From Clusia tigrina (taxonomy: Eukaryota; Arthropoda; Insecta; Diptera; Clusiidae), in assembly GCA_920105625.2 (NCBI GenBank), contig OV050031.1:46962925-47026924 (forward strand): a stretch of 64,000 nt of DNA, written 5' to 3'. A model generated the notes under the pieces. That model had not been told where the DNA came from. It did no database searches and saw only the letters and a program-made list of their open reading frames with translations. Positions 22,634-34,203 of the stretch are shown piece by piece (within the stretch, counting starts at the first letter, position 1; each line of letters begins with the position of its first letter). The translations under genes were made by a program, and so were the position numbers.

Positions 22634-22767
22634 GCTACTAAAAACACGCGTCATCAGCTCCTCAATAGGAAATGTGCATGCTAAAAGGACTGTTAAAAGA
22701 GGTACGCCACAAGGCGGTGTGCTCTCACCGCTCATCTGGAATCTGATGCTATATATATATACATATA
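22634..22767 (+). pseudogene. Short R1/LOA-like RT fragment with TA tail, copy 3
   Basis: Matches 63193-63327 almost base for base and 17216-17334 with a few changes. It encodes LLKTRVISSSIGNVHAKR and GTPQGGVLSPLIWNL, then (TA)n. It lies between the Mdg3-type LTR and the Helitron 3' end. Confidence 0.9.
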
Positions 22768-22800
22768 CTAGCTGACCCCGCAGGCGTTGCCCTGCGTGAA
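22768..22800 (-). terminator. Helitron 3' terminus: hairpin plus CTAG
   Basis: The minus-strand sequence has the stem GCAGG...GCCTGC a few bases before the terminal CTAG, with T in the flank. This is the rolling-circle termination signal of Helitrons. The same end is at 63328-63360. Confidence 0.88.
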
Positions 22801-22850
22801 ATTATGTGTTTTGAAAAGAAAAGAAAGTTGAATTTATATTGTGTTGAAAA

Positions 22851-25800
22851 TCATTTATTTGCGATTTTTCTACATTTTTTGCAATGTAACGCAACTTGAT
22901 AAACAACATTTTTTGTTTTCTGTTCCGGTGCGTAAATGTACAGAGAAGATGGTTTTCCAACTCGTGAACACGCCACGTATAGCTGGCCGTGTGGAAAACA
23001 TGTCATTTCCAGATTTATGCCACACACTTCCAGCGACTGTCCTTGTGTCCTGTTGATTGTCATCGCAAATGCAAGTTTCACTGGAAACTGAATACGTTTG
23101 AACTGAAATGGCAAATCGTTGGAACTCAAAGGAATTCGTGGAATCAAGCATTCTGCCCCCTTGTAAGTCCCTTTCAAAATTCTTGCAACTATCACATTAT
23201 TCGATAGCTGCGTCACAATCAGTCGGGTTCCATTACACAGTTTCGGCGCATGAAGATTGCGAAGCATAATAATGACAGATCCAACTTTGAGACGCAAATG
23301 ATGCGGCGGCATGCCAGGCAAATCCAAAGAATTTATAGATTTCACTGGATAATTCACTCAAATGATGCGGCGGCCTGCCAGGCAAATCCAAAGAATTTAG
23401 AAATTCCACTGGATAATTCACGGCTTCGTCTTCATTTTCAACACGATCGATCGATTTGTATGAGCGCAAATCTCCCGGAATTTGACTTTGAATCGTCCAG
23501 TTTAAGTCATTAACATCGGTATTTTTGGCAGCTAATTGGCAGCCATTGTGTACTCATCCCATACTATCAGTTTACAATTCTTCAACACTTTTGCCATAGC
23601 TGATTGCTTTGAAATGTTGCAAACAGGTGCTTCATTGATTTGCATGTTTAACGGAAGCTTCAGTGCCGAATGTGCCGTTCTTCCACCTTCTAGTAGAGTT
23701 GCAGCAATCCCAGTAGATGCGAGAGCCAACGCAATGCCATTTTGAGATCGTATTGTTGCAAAAATCAATGATATCAGGAACGTTTTCCCAGTTCCGCCGG
23801 GCGTATCAAGAAAAAATAGTCCACCGTTTCCTTAATTGACAGCCTTCATCAATTCATCATACGCACTCTTTTGCTGCTCATTTAATAATGGAACATTTCT
23901 TTGTACTTGTTGTTCCAAAGTTATTCTGTCGTATGCACGCTCACATTCCAATTCACGATTCAGTACATCTCTGATTTGACGATTTGGCGCTTGCATATGA
24001 ATTTCAGTCAATAGTTTGCCACTCATAAGCAAACACAAATCTTCAATCAACACCAATGCTTCATTGTAGATGTCATCGTTCATTTGCAATTCTGAATTCC
24101 ATGTTGCCACTCGAATACGATGTAAAATGTCTACGGCAATGTAATTTTTGTACGTATCCCATAATTGACGCGGATTTGAAGGCTGACATGTCGAAATGAT
24201 CGTCGCGAAAAGTGTGCGAACTTCAGTGGCATGCGAAGTAGCTATCGAATCGTCCATCGTTTGATTCCAGCGATTATCATGTTCCAGCAATTGTAATTGC
24301 TGGCATGCTCCTCGAAAAGTTGCACACACCGTACCATTCACAGTACGCAATGACTCAAATGAAGTTGAACCGCGTCCATTAATCAATAGCAACCGAAGGT
24401 AGAAGCAATCGTCGTTTTTCGGGTGGATTGTGTAAATTCGTCCTAATACATTAGTTGAGAACACACCTGGATGTCCATCTACTGGTTGGCCTTGCTTTCT
24501 GCGTAACCATTTCTTCGACGATGCATTCCATGTATAATATCGAGGCATTTCTGAATAAAGCAATGTTCTCGCAAACGGATCACTGGCGCAAGTTAAAAAA
24601 AAAAATCGTCAATGTTGTTGCTGGTGGTGTTTCCGCTCGCTGTACTGCATTCTCTGGGTTGAAATACACTCTTTGGCCATTCTCCAAATTAACTGCGAGA
24701 TGCACAACAGTCAGAAAACGCTCATGAATTACAAAAGAAAATATTCTCCAAAGCGCTTCATTGCAGTTCACGTATTGACCCATTTGATACTTGCTGATCT
24801 CATCTCGTTCAAGGCCAATAACCGCCATGTCGCTTCCTTTGGTGACGTACTTGCAAACGTATACGATCGATTTCACAGAACTGCAATACTCAACATTAAT
24901 ATGAGTTTTGAATGTCTTAGACAATATTGGCGAATGTGGTACGATCCATGTGTTGTCAACTACGATATTCACTCCTCTAAATTGAATGCTGAATGTTCTG
25001 CCATTGTTGTCTGATGAGCGCCGCCGATAGAGTGGATATCCATCATTTCCAGTTTGCGTTTCCGAAAGAAAAGCACGTGGATAGTGTTTCGTGCATTTAT
25101 TGTCAGACATACAAACCGAAGTGGGATTGTAGTGTCCGCAAGGTCCATGAACCATATTGGTTTTCACCACTTCGTATAATTCTGGATCTATCTCTGGATC
25201 AGGAATTTCCGCAGAAATGATGTCATCAATTTGATCTGGTGTAATCTTGTCCATCATCCAAAGGAGAATGTGTGCGTGCGGCAAACCTCTGTCTTGCCAC
25301 TCAACAGAGTACATCCAGTATCTAACAGAACCATATATACATTGCTTCACGATAAACTCCATCTAATATCGTAGCTGTTGTTTGAAAACTCGTGCTGTGA
25401 AATCGTGACGATCGCTTGCTGATTGACCGCGATTCAATTATTCCGTTATCTGTGGGCATTTTGGATTGCAAGTGAATGTAACAAACAAATCCGGCCGTCC
25501 ATAATTCCGCACGTATGTAATCGCATCCTGCGAGTACTCGTGCATGTGCCTTGGGCTGCCAATGTATGTTGATGGCAAAATCGTGAGTCGGCCAAGGTTT
25601 GTCACATCTTCATCGCTATTGACCGTATCTCGCAAGTGAATATACTCTTCAGATCGAAGTTTGGTCTGATTGAAGCGAATAAAATTGAGTCGATCTGTCT
25701 CCATCGTCACGTACACATCAACTGCATACTGTTGAAATAATCAGCGATATCTCAAGAGATGGTTGTCAATTCCTTCGCGAATCATCAATCGATACGCGTA

Positions 25801-27061
25801 AAAGTTCATTGCACTGACCTTGTTATTTGTATCGACACCTAAAAGTTAACAAAAAATGAACTTACAATCAAGAGTGTTTGTTTTTCTTTTACTAACTAAG
25901 TGATATCCATCTTCACCACGGCAGAACATAAGCGGATATTGTAGTGAGTCATACGATCGATGAGTTTCATTGATTCGCTCTAATGCATCTCCAGCTCGAC
26001 GTTTAATAACAATATCACGGGATTCTAAATTATCGCCAACAACAACAATTGATATTTCATCGGCCGTCGGTGCATTATGTTGCCGTTCATGAGTGCCTGC
26101 TGGTCGTTTGTCCGCTTTTATGACGATTCTGTGATCATCAGATGGCATCCTTTCTAACGAAGTTTTGAATAATCGAATTAGTTCGTTGTGTTCATGCAAC
26201 ATTTCTTGCAATTGCTGCACAATTTCTCTTTTCGTCGCATTGAAAATTGCACAACATCGATTCACTTCTTCATTTGAATCTCCAAGGAAATATATTTGGA
26301 GATATTTGTGATCTTGATCAGGACGCGGCAACAGCGATCCAGCAAGATGATAAATTTGCCCGTGAATCTGTATAGTTGCAGACAAATATGTTAATTTCTC
26401 TATTTTATTCGCGAGATAATAAGTGTTAGATTGTTGGTGAACTAACCTTGAATGTGGGATTGTAATTATGTTCATTCACAATTTCCCCACCAAACGACGT
26501 CATTTGAAAACAATCGCTACACATCTTGGAATTTTGTAAAAAATGATTCGAATTTGGTGATTCACCGTAAAGCAACGACCGCAATGGCTCTGGTGGAGGA
26601 AGTAACTCTGGTAATTTCACTTTTCCGCTTGCGCAACACAATCCGGCCGGTTCTTTTGGAAATTTCAGTGCATCGCAATGCGGGCAAACGACAGACATCG
26701 AACCAAATCGAACTGATGCGTGCGCACCGTATTCAATGTCCAGCTCATATCGAAAGGCTGCACGTTCGATATTCAAATTAGGCAATCGTTGTTGTTGCTG
26801 GCGTTGTCGGTGAGCAGCCAAACGTTGTTCTCTTGCTTCATGAATTTCCTGAGCACGAACTTGTCTTCTTCTCAATCGTTGTTGCTCATTGTAAGCTTCG
26901 TGAGCCTCTTGTGATTGTCGCGCACGATGTTCAATCATTCCGATTCGAGCAGATTCCCTTGCAGTAGCATTTTCCCCTTCCGTACGACGTCCTGTATAAT
27001 TACGTTGGTCCGTTGTACGTCGGGAACGCCGACCGATATTAGCGCGACCTCTTTGTGGCAT
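22851..27061 (-). pseudogene. Helitron replication initiator/helicase (RepHel), broken
   Basis: Starts at the ATG at 27061 with a basic, Arg/Gln-rich N-terminus (MPQRGRANIGRR; repeats of RQRQQQQR), then a Cys/His zinc-like stretch (CPHCDALKFPKE, CCASGK, near 26620-26690). The Helitron-like N-terminal domain follows in frames 26475-25438 (VRNYGRPDLFVTFTCNPKCP). The Rep HUH motif GLPHAHILLWM is at about 25260-25290, with the CKYVTKGSD segment bearing the Tyr near 24840. The Pif1-like helicase spans 24563-22851: Walker A GGTGKTFLISL near 23790, Walker B LIVWDEYTMA near 23545, and the C-terminal LAFAMTINRTQGQSLE near 23055. Stops near 23833 and 23530, a 64-bp duplication and frameshifts disable it. 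The family is usually around 1,400 residues, consistent with this span. Confidence 0.88.
23300..23427 (-). repeat. 64-bp tandem duplication inside the Helitron helicase
   Basis: Bases 23300-23363 and 23364-23427 repeat each other, both coding for DLPGMPPHHL-like residues. Being 64 bp it shifts the reading frame. The partial copy at 63860-63987 has the same duplication. Confidence 0.85.
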
Positions 27062-27118
27062 CGTAACAAATTTCAATCTGTAATTGATCACTTTGTATGA
27101 AACACAAAAAGTTTTCAC

Positions 27119-27735
27119 GGAATAATTTTCAATAATTTACCTTTTGAATAGCCGAAATAAAGAAAGCAAACGACCGAAATTGAACGATTCAAATAATTTA
27201 CAAATCAGCTGAAGAAATTACACAAATAAATTCCAATGGAAATGAGGTTAGGTATTCACCAACAAACAAAAACAATGAACTCACTTTTTTTGTTTGAAAT
27301 GTCAATAATTTCACTCAAAAACTGATGATCCACAGATTTAAAATCAAATATTTCGTGAATGTTAAATTTAACAATTTAATGTAATGAATTTAACTCGAGA
27401 AATGAATTAAAATTTGGAAAAATGTCAGAAAGTCAATTGACCGTGTCCGCACTGTTCGAATAAACAAATCATAAAGAACAAACAATATACGCAGCTGTCA
27501 AAATAAATAAGCGTCTACAGCTCCATCTGTTGAGTTATTGGAGTATCAGTCAGTGCTTACAACACCAATATGAAACTAAATGTGCGCGTGCAACACCACG
27601 CACATACAAAAAAAATGAGAACAAAAAATGAGATTAGGTTTTTCTAATTTTCGAATTTTCCGAGTTTTCCGAATGTTTTGAGATCGACAGATTTGCAAGA
27701 AACAATTGAAAAAAAAATTTGAAAGAAAAAAAAAG
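27119..27735. other. AT-rich spacer, possibly Helitron 5' leader; no gene seen
   Basis: Follows the RepHel start (on the minus strand upstream of it) and precedes the gypsy LTR. It probably contains the Helitron's 5' end, but no clear TC start can be chosen. The last 30 bases are A-rich. Confidence 0.5.
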
Positions 27736-28868
27736 GTTGGTTCCCAACCCGCTGTGCCAGATCGTGGGGCAAACATGAAGTTCTACTCTAAACCTATTCT
27801 ACGTTTATCATTTATTTTTGATACCACTCACCTCTCCACCGGATTCCTCCGTATCGATCAGCCTCTCATCATCCTCCCCCTCCTGTCTCAACCTTTTTTT
27901 ATTTTTTTATACAAACACACACATACACGGACAATTACTACGGCCTCCACTAAGCTGCGTATAGGCTGCCTAATTCAGGCAACAAGGCCTAACTCAAACC
28001 CCGCTTTCGCTCTACCTCTATCTACTCTTAGGAGCTCCCTCGACCAGTGTAGGCTATCCTTACCGAGCACACCACCGCTACGCTCTGTTGAGACCGTATC
28101 ACACTTTCCTAACGCCTTAAATTAATTCATAGATTCTACTCATTAACAGAACAAATAAAAACTTTATGCTTTACATCCAACTAAAAGAAAACTTAAATAA
28201 AGGCGTAAATAAATACTTATATTTAGGAACTTATGCTTATCTTAAAACGCTGGACTTATCTTTATTTTTGCCGCTCTGGGTAAGAGGAGTCTGGTCTTCG
28301 GCGGTCGATCCGTATCCATTCACTTCCTTTTCTAATTCGTCGACAATGAAAGGAAATCGAAACTACCTTTTTTATGCAGCATTAAACAACTTCAATACCA
28401 TTTATTTTTAATTTAATAATTCTATATATTTAATTGATTAAAATATCGTATTCCTGCGTTTTCAACACGACACTAGCACAGAAATTCTCACAAAAAAAAA
28501 TTGCACTTGATTTAGATGAAGATAGACGACTCGAACGACAACGACCGTAAATTTCACTTTTCTTCTTGCCATGGAGAATCTGACTCTTTTCTAAAAATTT
28601 TTCGCATTACTTACTGACTTCCAAAATCAGTTTGCTCCGGTACGTCAACTCCCAGCTCTCTCCCTCTGACACCCTACTTTTCACTATCCTATCCACAACC
28701 TGTCCGTCCGTCTTTGTCCCACCCACAACCAACCATTTCAAGGACAGCTACTAACCTTTCATCATCACTTTTCTCTTTCTTCTCCTTTTCCTTACCAACT
28801 CGCACTCACGTATTTACCCCACACTAACACTCGATCCACCCACACATGCACCCAATATTAGACCAGCT
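27736..28868 (-). repeat. 3' LTR of the Osvaldo-like element, outer end truncated
   Basis: Matches the right LTR from TTCCCA.CCCGCTGTGCC to the GACCAGCTCT segment. It lacks the outer about 65 bp (TGTTACGTCCCC...) that the right LTR has. Differences include a 12-bp insertion (GTAAGAGGAGTC) near 28280 and the absence of a 28-bp segment present near 36136. Inner end uncertain; it may extend to about 29020. Confidence 0.8.
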
Positions 28869-29194
28869 CTGCACCATCAAACGCCCATATTTACAATTAC
28901 AGCCTTGGAGCTAACCAGCATTTGACAGAGCCAGCCGAATACCTCGCCCGGACCTTTGTCTAGGCCATACCTAGGCCAAGTATCTTAACCTACAAACATT
29001 ATACTCCTAAAACTTTGCTAATCTCTTTCACTCTTTCAGATCCACTTCTCACCATTACGCGGACCAACGCCCCAGCGATGCAGAATATCACAGTAAGTTT
29101 ACAACTCTCAACATTTGCCCTTCAATCTCTTACCTCTTTACTGGCGCCCAACGTGAGCTACACCCACAATCCCGAGGCTACGAGTCTAATGCTC
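28869..29194. other. 3' untranslated part of the Osvaldo-like element, no gene seen
   Basis: Lies between integrase stop and LTR homology. A pyrimidine run near 29026-29042 would be a purine tract on the minus strand and could be the polypurine tract. Confidence 0.5.
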
Positions 29195-30448
29195 TTACTG
29201 TTTCAAATCTTTCGCATGGAATACCCCTAACGCCTTACCCCGCAAGTCTTCTATCCCATACAAATTACCTCCCAAAACTTTGCTCACCCGACATTTTACT
29301 AATTTCTTACAGAATTTTGCATTTATGTTCTTCCTAAAGTCGCTAAGTACGAAGTTCCGTTTGTACACTTCCTGCCCGATGACAAATTTAATCAGCCTCG
29401 CCCGTTGATTATAATACTTGGCGCCTTTCTCATATGCTTTATGCATATGAGACCTGATACTCTCGCGGATTAACTCCAATCTGTCCTCAGATGGTAATAT
29501 GTGCAAATCACGATCCTCCAGCGCATTGAGCTGTCGCGCCAATGCATAGTTTGCGCCACTGGTAAACATCTGCTGACCGAACAATGCAAAGTACGGCGTA
29601 ACCCCTATCGCTTGATGTACCGCACTGCGCAACGCACACTCGATCTCACTCAGGAATAAATCCCAATCGCGGTGGTCCTCCTTCAGGTAAACCCTTATAG
29701 CTGCCAGAACTGACTGATTCACACGTTCTGCTGCATTAGATTGTGTGGCATAAAACCCCGTCTTCACATGCTTAATAGCATAGGACTCCATCACTTTACT
29801 AAACTCCTGACTCTCAAACTGCTTTCCATTATCTGAATGTATCGTTTCGTGTACACCGAATTTATGAAAAATTTCTTCCTTACTACATTCATCGCCGTGG
29901 CCTTACCCATAGCTTTTAAGAACACGAATTTCGCAAAATGATCCATTACCCAAAAACACGTATGCATGACCCGCCCTGGAGCGTGGATATTTTCCTAAAA
30001 AATCTATATAAAGCCGTTGGAATGGCCGTTCGGTGCTGACTTCCTTTCCCATAAAAGGTCTAGAAACCTGATTGCTATGCTTCGTCTCCTTGCAGACCCT
30101 ACAATCCCTCACATAATTCCGCACCTGCAACGCCATACCAGGCCAATAATAAACTTGTCTTACCCGGTGCAATGTCTTAGCGACTCCCCCGTGAGCTGAC
30201 AACTCAGGCTCATGGGCTTTTGCTACAACTGTCGAAGTTAATGCTTCGGGCACCCATAGCTTCCAACAGGGACCCCTGCCCTCTTTCTCTTTAGCAATAG
30301 TACGTTTATATATCTTCCCATCACGTACTTGCAGATCCGGGAACCTTCCTACATTCTCTTCAATAGTCTGCTTTCGCTGAGCATACTCGGGCGAATCGTA
30401 TTCAGTTGTGTCAATATCAGGAATATTCAGAGTCACTTCCTCTATCAA
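29195..30448 (-). pseudogene. Integrase of the Osvaldo-like element
   Basis: The N-terminal part (30448-29903) has the H/C zinc finger (HGGVAKTLHRVRQVYYWPGM and CRVCKETK) and the first core Asp in LYIDFLGKYPRSR. After shifts near 29905-29880 the core continues with HSDNGKQFES in the frame read into 29795, then NAAERVNQSVL with the Glu and the C-terminal domain (LVKCRVSKVLGGNLYGI) to the stop at 29195. It is split but nearly complete. Confidence 0.88.
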
Positions 30449-31550
30449 TCGGGATAGCGTATCAGCTACTACATTTTCACTCCCCTTTCGGTGCTCAATT
30501 TGAAAGTTATATACCTGAAGCTGAAGAGACCACCTGGCTAACCTCCCACTCTAGTCTTTTAATGACATGAGCCACTTCAAGCTAGCGTGATCCGTGATCA
30601 CGGTAAAAGGCCCTGAATCGTCTTACCGCTAGAATAGCCGCTAAACACTCTTTCTCCGTTACACTATAATTAAGTTGACAACTGTTCATTTTACATGAAT
30701 AATAGGCTATTGGCCGTTCGTTCTCAGCTTCATCTTTCTGAAACAGCACCGCCCCGACTCCATAATTGGAGGCATCGCGCTGAATATAAAACCTCTTCTT
30801 AAAATCTGGGTGCGCTAGTACCGGAGCCGTGGTGAGAGCCTGCTTTGACTTTACAAAGGCGACACTTGCTTCCGGAGGCATGACAAACTTCACGCCTTTC
30901 CTAAGGGTGTCCGTCAAAGGCGCGGAAATATCAGCAAAATTGGCCACGAATCGCCTATACCAACCGGACGTCCCCAAAAAGCTCCGTACCTGTCTGGGTG
31001 TCTTCGGCACCGGAATCCTTCTTATTGCAGACACCTTCTCCGGATCCGTCTTCAACACTCCATGACCTATCACAAACTCCAGATATTTCAGCTCCTTACA
31101 GCAAAACTTTGACTTCTTCAGCCCCACTGTAAGATTCGCGCTGGAGAGACATTTCGCCACTTCCCCCAGCAAATACATATGTGTTTCGAAATCCGGTGAT
31201 ATAATCAACAAACCATCCAGATACACAAATACATTTTCTCTGAGCCGCTGCGGAATAACCTTGTCCATCAGACTGCATAGCCTCTGTGCCGCATTACATA
31301 GCCCAAATGGCATTACCCTGTACTGGTACAGAGGTCTTCCGGGTATAGTAAAGGCTGCAAAAGCTTTACTACCCTCCTCCAACTCAATCTGCCAGAATGC
31401 GAATTTGAGATCTATGCTACTGATGAACACGGCCTCGTCTATAGGGCTCAATATACCTTCAATATTCTGTATAGGGTACGCGTCCTTCACCGTACGCTCA
31501 TTCAATTTACGTGCATCTAAACACAAGCGATTCTTCCCCGGCTTCCTCAC
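30449..31550 (-). pseudogene. Reverse transcriptase and RNase H of the Osvaldo-like element, active site lost
   Basis: Minus-strand RT: KNRLCLDARKLNERT, FISSIDLKFAFWQIELEE, YRVMPFGLCNAAQRL, then VFVYLDGLLIIS near 31195-31230, where YLDD is expected; Gly replaces the second catalytic Asp. The thumb/RNase H boundary (VRSFLGTSGWYRRF) and RNase H start (FYIQRDASNYGVGAVLF, in which the first Asp is kept) follow. After FRAFYRDHG the frame shifts near 30590; the remaining RNase H (SLQLQVYNFQIEHRKG) is in another frame and joins the integrase. Polymerase-dead and frameshifted. Confidence 0.9.
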
Positions 31551-31559
31551 TAAAGTAAC

Positions 31560-32216
31560 TCAGCTGCTCCAGGGACTCTCACTTTGTTCAATAACACCCA
31601 GCGATAGCATCTGATCCACCTCAGCATACAACAACTCTTGCACTGCTGGCGATACGGGATAATACCGATCTTTTATTGCCTCAGCCCCTTGCACCAACCG
31701 TATACTGTGTTTCTCCAAAGAAGTTCTGCCTAGCCCACACTCTTCGTACGCCCTGAATTCCTGTTTCATTTTCTCCAATTGCTCCTGCTGACTCTCAGTT
31801 AAATCACGGCGCCCAGCGACATTAACCTCATCACTGGAGTCCTTTTCTCCCGGCTCCTTGACCACTTCACTTACCCCAACAATTTCCGGAGCTAACCCAA
31901 AATCTTGCCAGAAATCAACTCCTAAATACACCTCTTGCTGCAATGTGGGACATAGGTAAAATAGTACACTTTTTACTTCTCCTTTGAACCGCACTGGTAC
32001 TATGATTCGCCCAAGCACTTGCTGCTTATGCCCTCCAACTGTGCTTACCAGCGTGAAATACTTTTGCACTTCTAATCCCAATTCACTAATTAATTCCCTA
32101 CAATTTTTCCCTTGGACACTAACCAACGCCACTGTATCCAGTAACCCCCGCAACTTTCTACCTTGAATTTCAATCTCGGCGAACGGTCTTATCTCCGCCT
32201 GATTACTGCGCCCCAC
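31560..32216 (-). pseudogene. Aspartic protease and start of RT, Osvaldo-like element
   Basis: A 218-codon frame on the minus strand. The protease box reads GLLDTVALVSV instead of the expected LLDTGA; the Gly after DT is replaced by Val, which should impair the flap/active-site turn. YLGVDFWQDFGLAP is the usual segment after the protease in this group. The frame then enters the RT N-terminus (SLGVIEQSESPWSS) and stops just before KKPGKNRL. A Val for Gly change is likely inactivating. Confidence 0.85.
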
Positions 32217-34200
32217 AGCCTCAACTACCTGTCGTTTTTTAAGAACTCTTAACTTATACCTTAACCTAGCTTTTCCACTTTCCGAGAGATCCCTCTTAAC
32301 TGGCCTTCTCTTAAACCCTTCACCTGTGCTTCACACTGTTCCCGCACCTTATCTGCTATCTCCAAATCTACTACGAATCCTACATTCTCCCGTACACCCT
32401 TATTACTATCTAACTTATCACTATCTAATGCTCCGCGGGAACCTGTCGGGAGCACAACCTTCCCGCTGGCCTCATGCTCCTTCCCCCGTTTCCCAACTTA
32501 CATTTCGGACATTCTGGAGTCACCACATTATCCGCCCCACATCGGTAGCAAAATAGCCTCCGTTGCTTGGAGGTACACTCTCTAAAGGTGTGGCCCGCCT
32601 GCTTGCAGTTCCAGCACCCCGTCTGAGACCTATTTTGTCCTTCTTCCTTCTGACTCGTACCAGCACCTTGCCGCGGTAGGACCTCTCGACTAACCTCCCC
32701 GACTTCTTCATCATCCGCTGTGTTCAACTCGTTCATGCTTCGGCCCGCCCCATATCTGGCGAGTGGTTGCACAACTCTGATCTCTCTCTTCAGGAAGAAT
32801 CGTTCTGCCTCGTGACACTCGTACTTCAGCTGCTCTACGCTATAGCAGGCTATAGGGTAAAGAATTCTCCCAGCGGCATCCCGGATGTTCCTTTTTAGCA
32901 ATTTAATGACGTCAAACTCCGAAATAGGGTGCTCCATCCGTGCTCTCATCTTAAGCACATCAAAGAAGAAGGACTCCAACTCTCGCAACAGTTCAAACTC
33001 ACTTTGATGGGACCGAAATTGTCATATTAGCGCATTTCTTAACGCCGGCCAACCGCTTACGTCGATGGTCCTCATACACAACCAGTACCATTCCAATGCT
33101 GATCCTCTTAGCAGCTGGTAAAAATCTCTTAAAACCGCTGACCAAGGGACACCATACTGGGCTTGCAAATGTTCCAAGCGAAAAATAAATTCCTCTACTG
33201 ACAGCCCCTCGGTCTTACCGTCAAATACTATGCCCCATTTATCTATCTTTACTTCTCTCTGTGTCACCTCCCTTTGACCATTCCTACTATCCTCCCGTCC
33301 TGGAAACCTGTTTCCCGCAGATGCTGGGTCTGATATGCCCCCCTTGTTCTTGGCTCTCTACCCCTTCTATCTATGGGCTGGGTGTCATTTGCTGACAAAG
33401 CTTGGCTTCTCGTATGAGGCCCCCCTATCTGTTCCTGCATCGTTTGCTAGGGTCTCACCATTTCATTTATCGTTCTCATCAGCTCAAGGTGATTGGCTCT
33501 AACCGTTTCCATTATTCTACTGGAATCAACGTCCAATGCCATTCTATAAGTGCTGTGGCTCTCCAGGAGCATCAGATTTATAGCCGACCTATATTCACTT
33601 GGAAGCTCATTCTGCACTTTCGCCTCTACCTCCACAGATCTCTCAGGTACTGCCCCAGTTCGCCATACCGGGATTGCAAATGTTCCAGGCGAAAAATAAA
33701 TTCCTCTACTGACAGCCCCTCGGTCTTACCGTCAAATATTATGCCCCATTTATCTATCTTCACTTCTCTCTGTGTCACCTACCTTTGACCATTCGAATCC
33801 CTTCTACTATCCTCCTGTCCTGGAAACATGTTTCCTGCAGATGCTGGGTCTGATATGCCCCCCCTTGTTCTTGGCTCTCTACCCCTTCTCTCAACGGGCT
33901 GGCTGTCATTCCCTGGCAAAACTTGGCTTCTCGTACGAGGTCCACCTATTTGTTCCTGCATCGTTTGCTGGGATCTCACCATCTCATTTGTCATTCTCAT
34001 CAGCTCAAGGTGATTGGCTCTAACCGTTTCCATTATTCTACTGGACTCGACGTCCAATGACATTTTATAGGTGCTGTGGCTCTTCAGGAGCATCAGATTT
34101 ATAGCCGACCTATATTCACTTGGAAGCTCATTCTGCACTTTCGCCTCTACCTCCACAGATCTCTCGGCCCAGTTCTCCTTCGTTGCCCTCCCGCCACTTC
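32217..34200 (-). pseudogene. gag: Gag of the Osvaldo-like element with internal duplication
   Basis: N-terminal coiled region (VEAKVQNELPSEYRSAINLM, near 34100-34156), a Gln/Arg-rich linker (QTMQEQIGGPRTRSQVL), a capsid-like core (VEEFIFRLEHLQAQYGVPW near 33170-33225; EFDVIKLLKRNIRDAAGR near 32870-32920) and two zinc knuckles (CWNCKQAGHTFREC near 32585-32625; CYRCGADN...CPKC near 32500-32560). A 512-bp tandem duplication repeats the N-terminal part (33180-33691 and 33692-34203, approximately). Frameshifts near 33010 and 32425 split it. Confidence 0.85.
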
Positions 34201-34203
34201 TTC
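33180..34203 (-). repeat. 512-bp tandem duplication within gag
   Basis: The sequence beginning GAAAAATAAATTCCTCTACT occurs at 33180 and again at 33692, and homology continues over the whole unit with scattered substitutions. The duplication includes the start of gag, so a second, useless N-terminus exists (VEAKVQNELPSEYRSAINLM at 33635). Confidence 0.88.

Larger units (their letters stand above)
22768..27118 (-). mobile_element. Helitron with degenerate RepHel gene, copy 1
   Basis: On the minus strand the element ends ...GCGGGGTCAGCTAG followed by T, with a GC hairpin just inside, which is the canonical Helitron 3' end. The replication-initiator/helicase gene runs toward it. The 5' end (TC...) is not recognised; it lies beyond 27118 in AT-rich DNA. 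A second partial copy starts at 63328. Confidence 0.85.

Noticed and set aside
27706..28125. 139-codon frame, recurring at 35230-35544
   Set aside because: It lies in the LTRs of the Osvaldo-like element on the non-coding strand and has no family resemblance.
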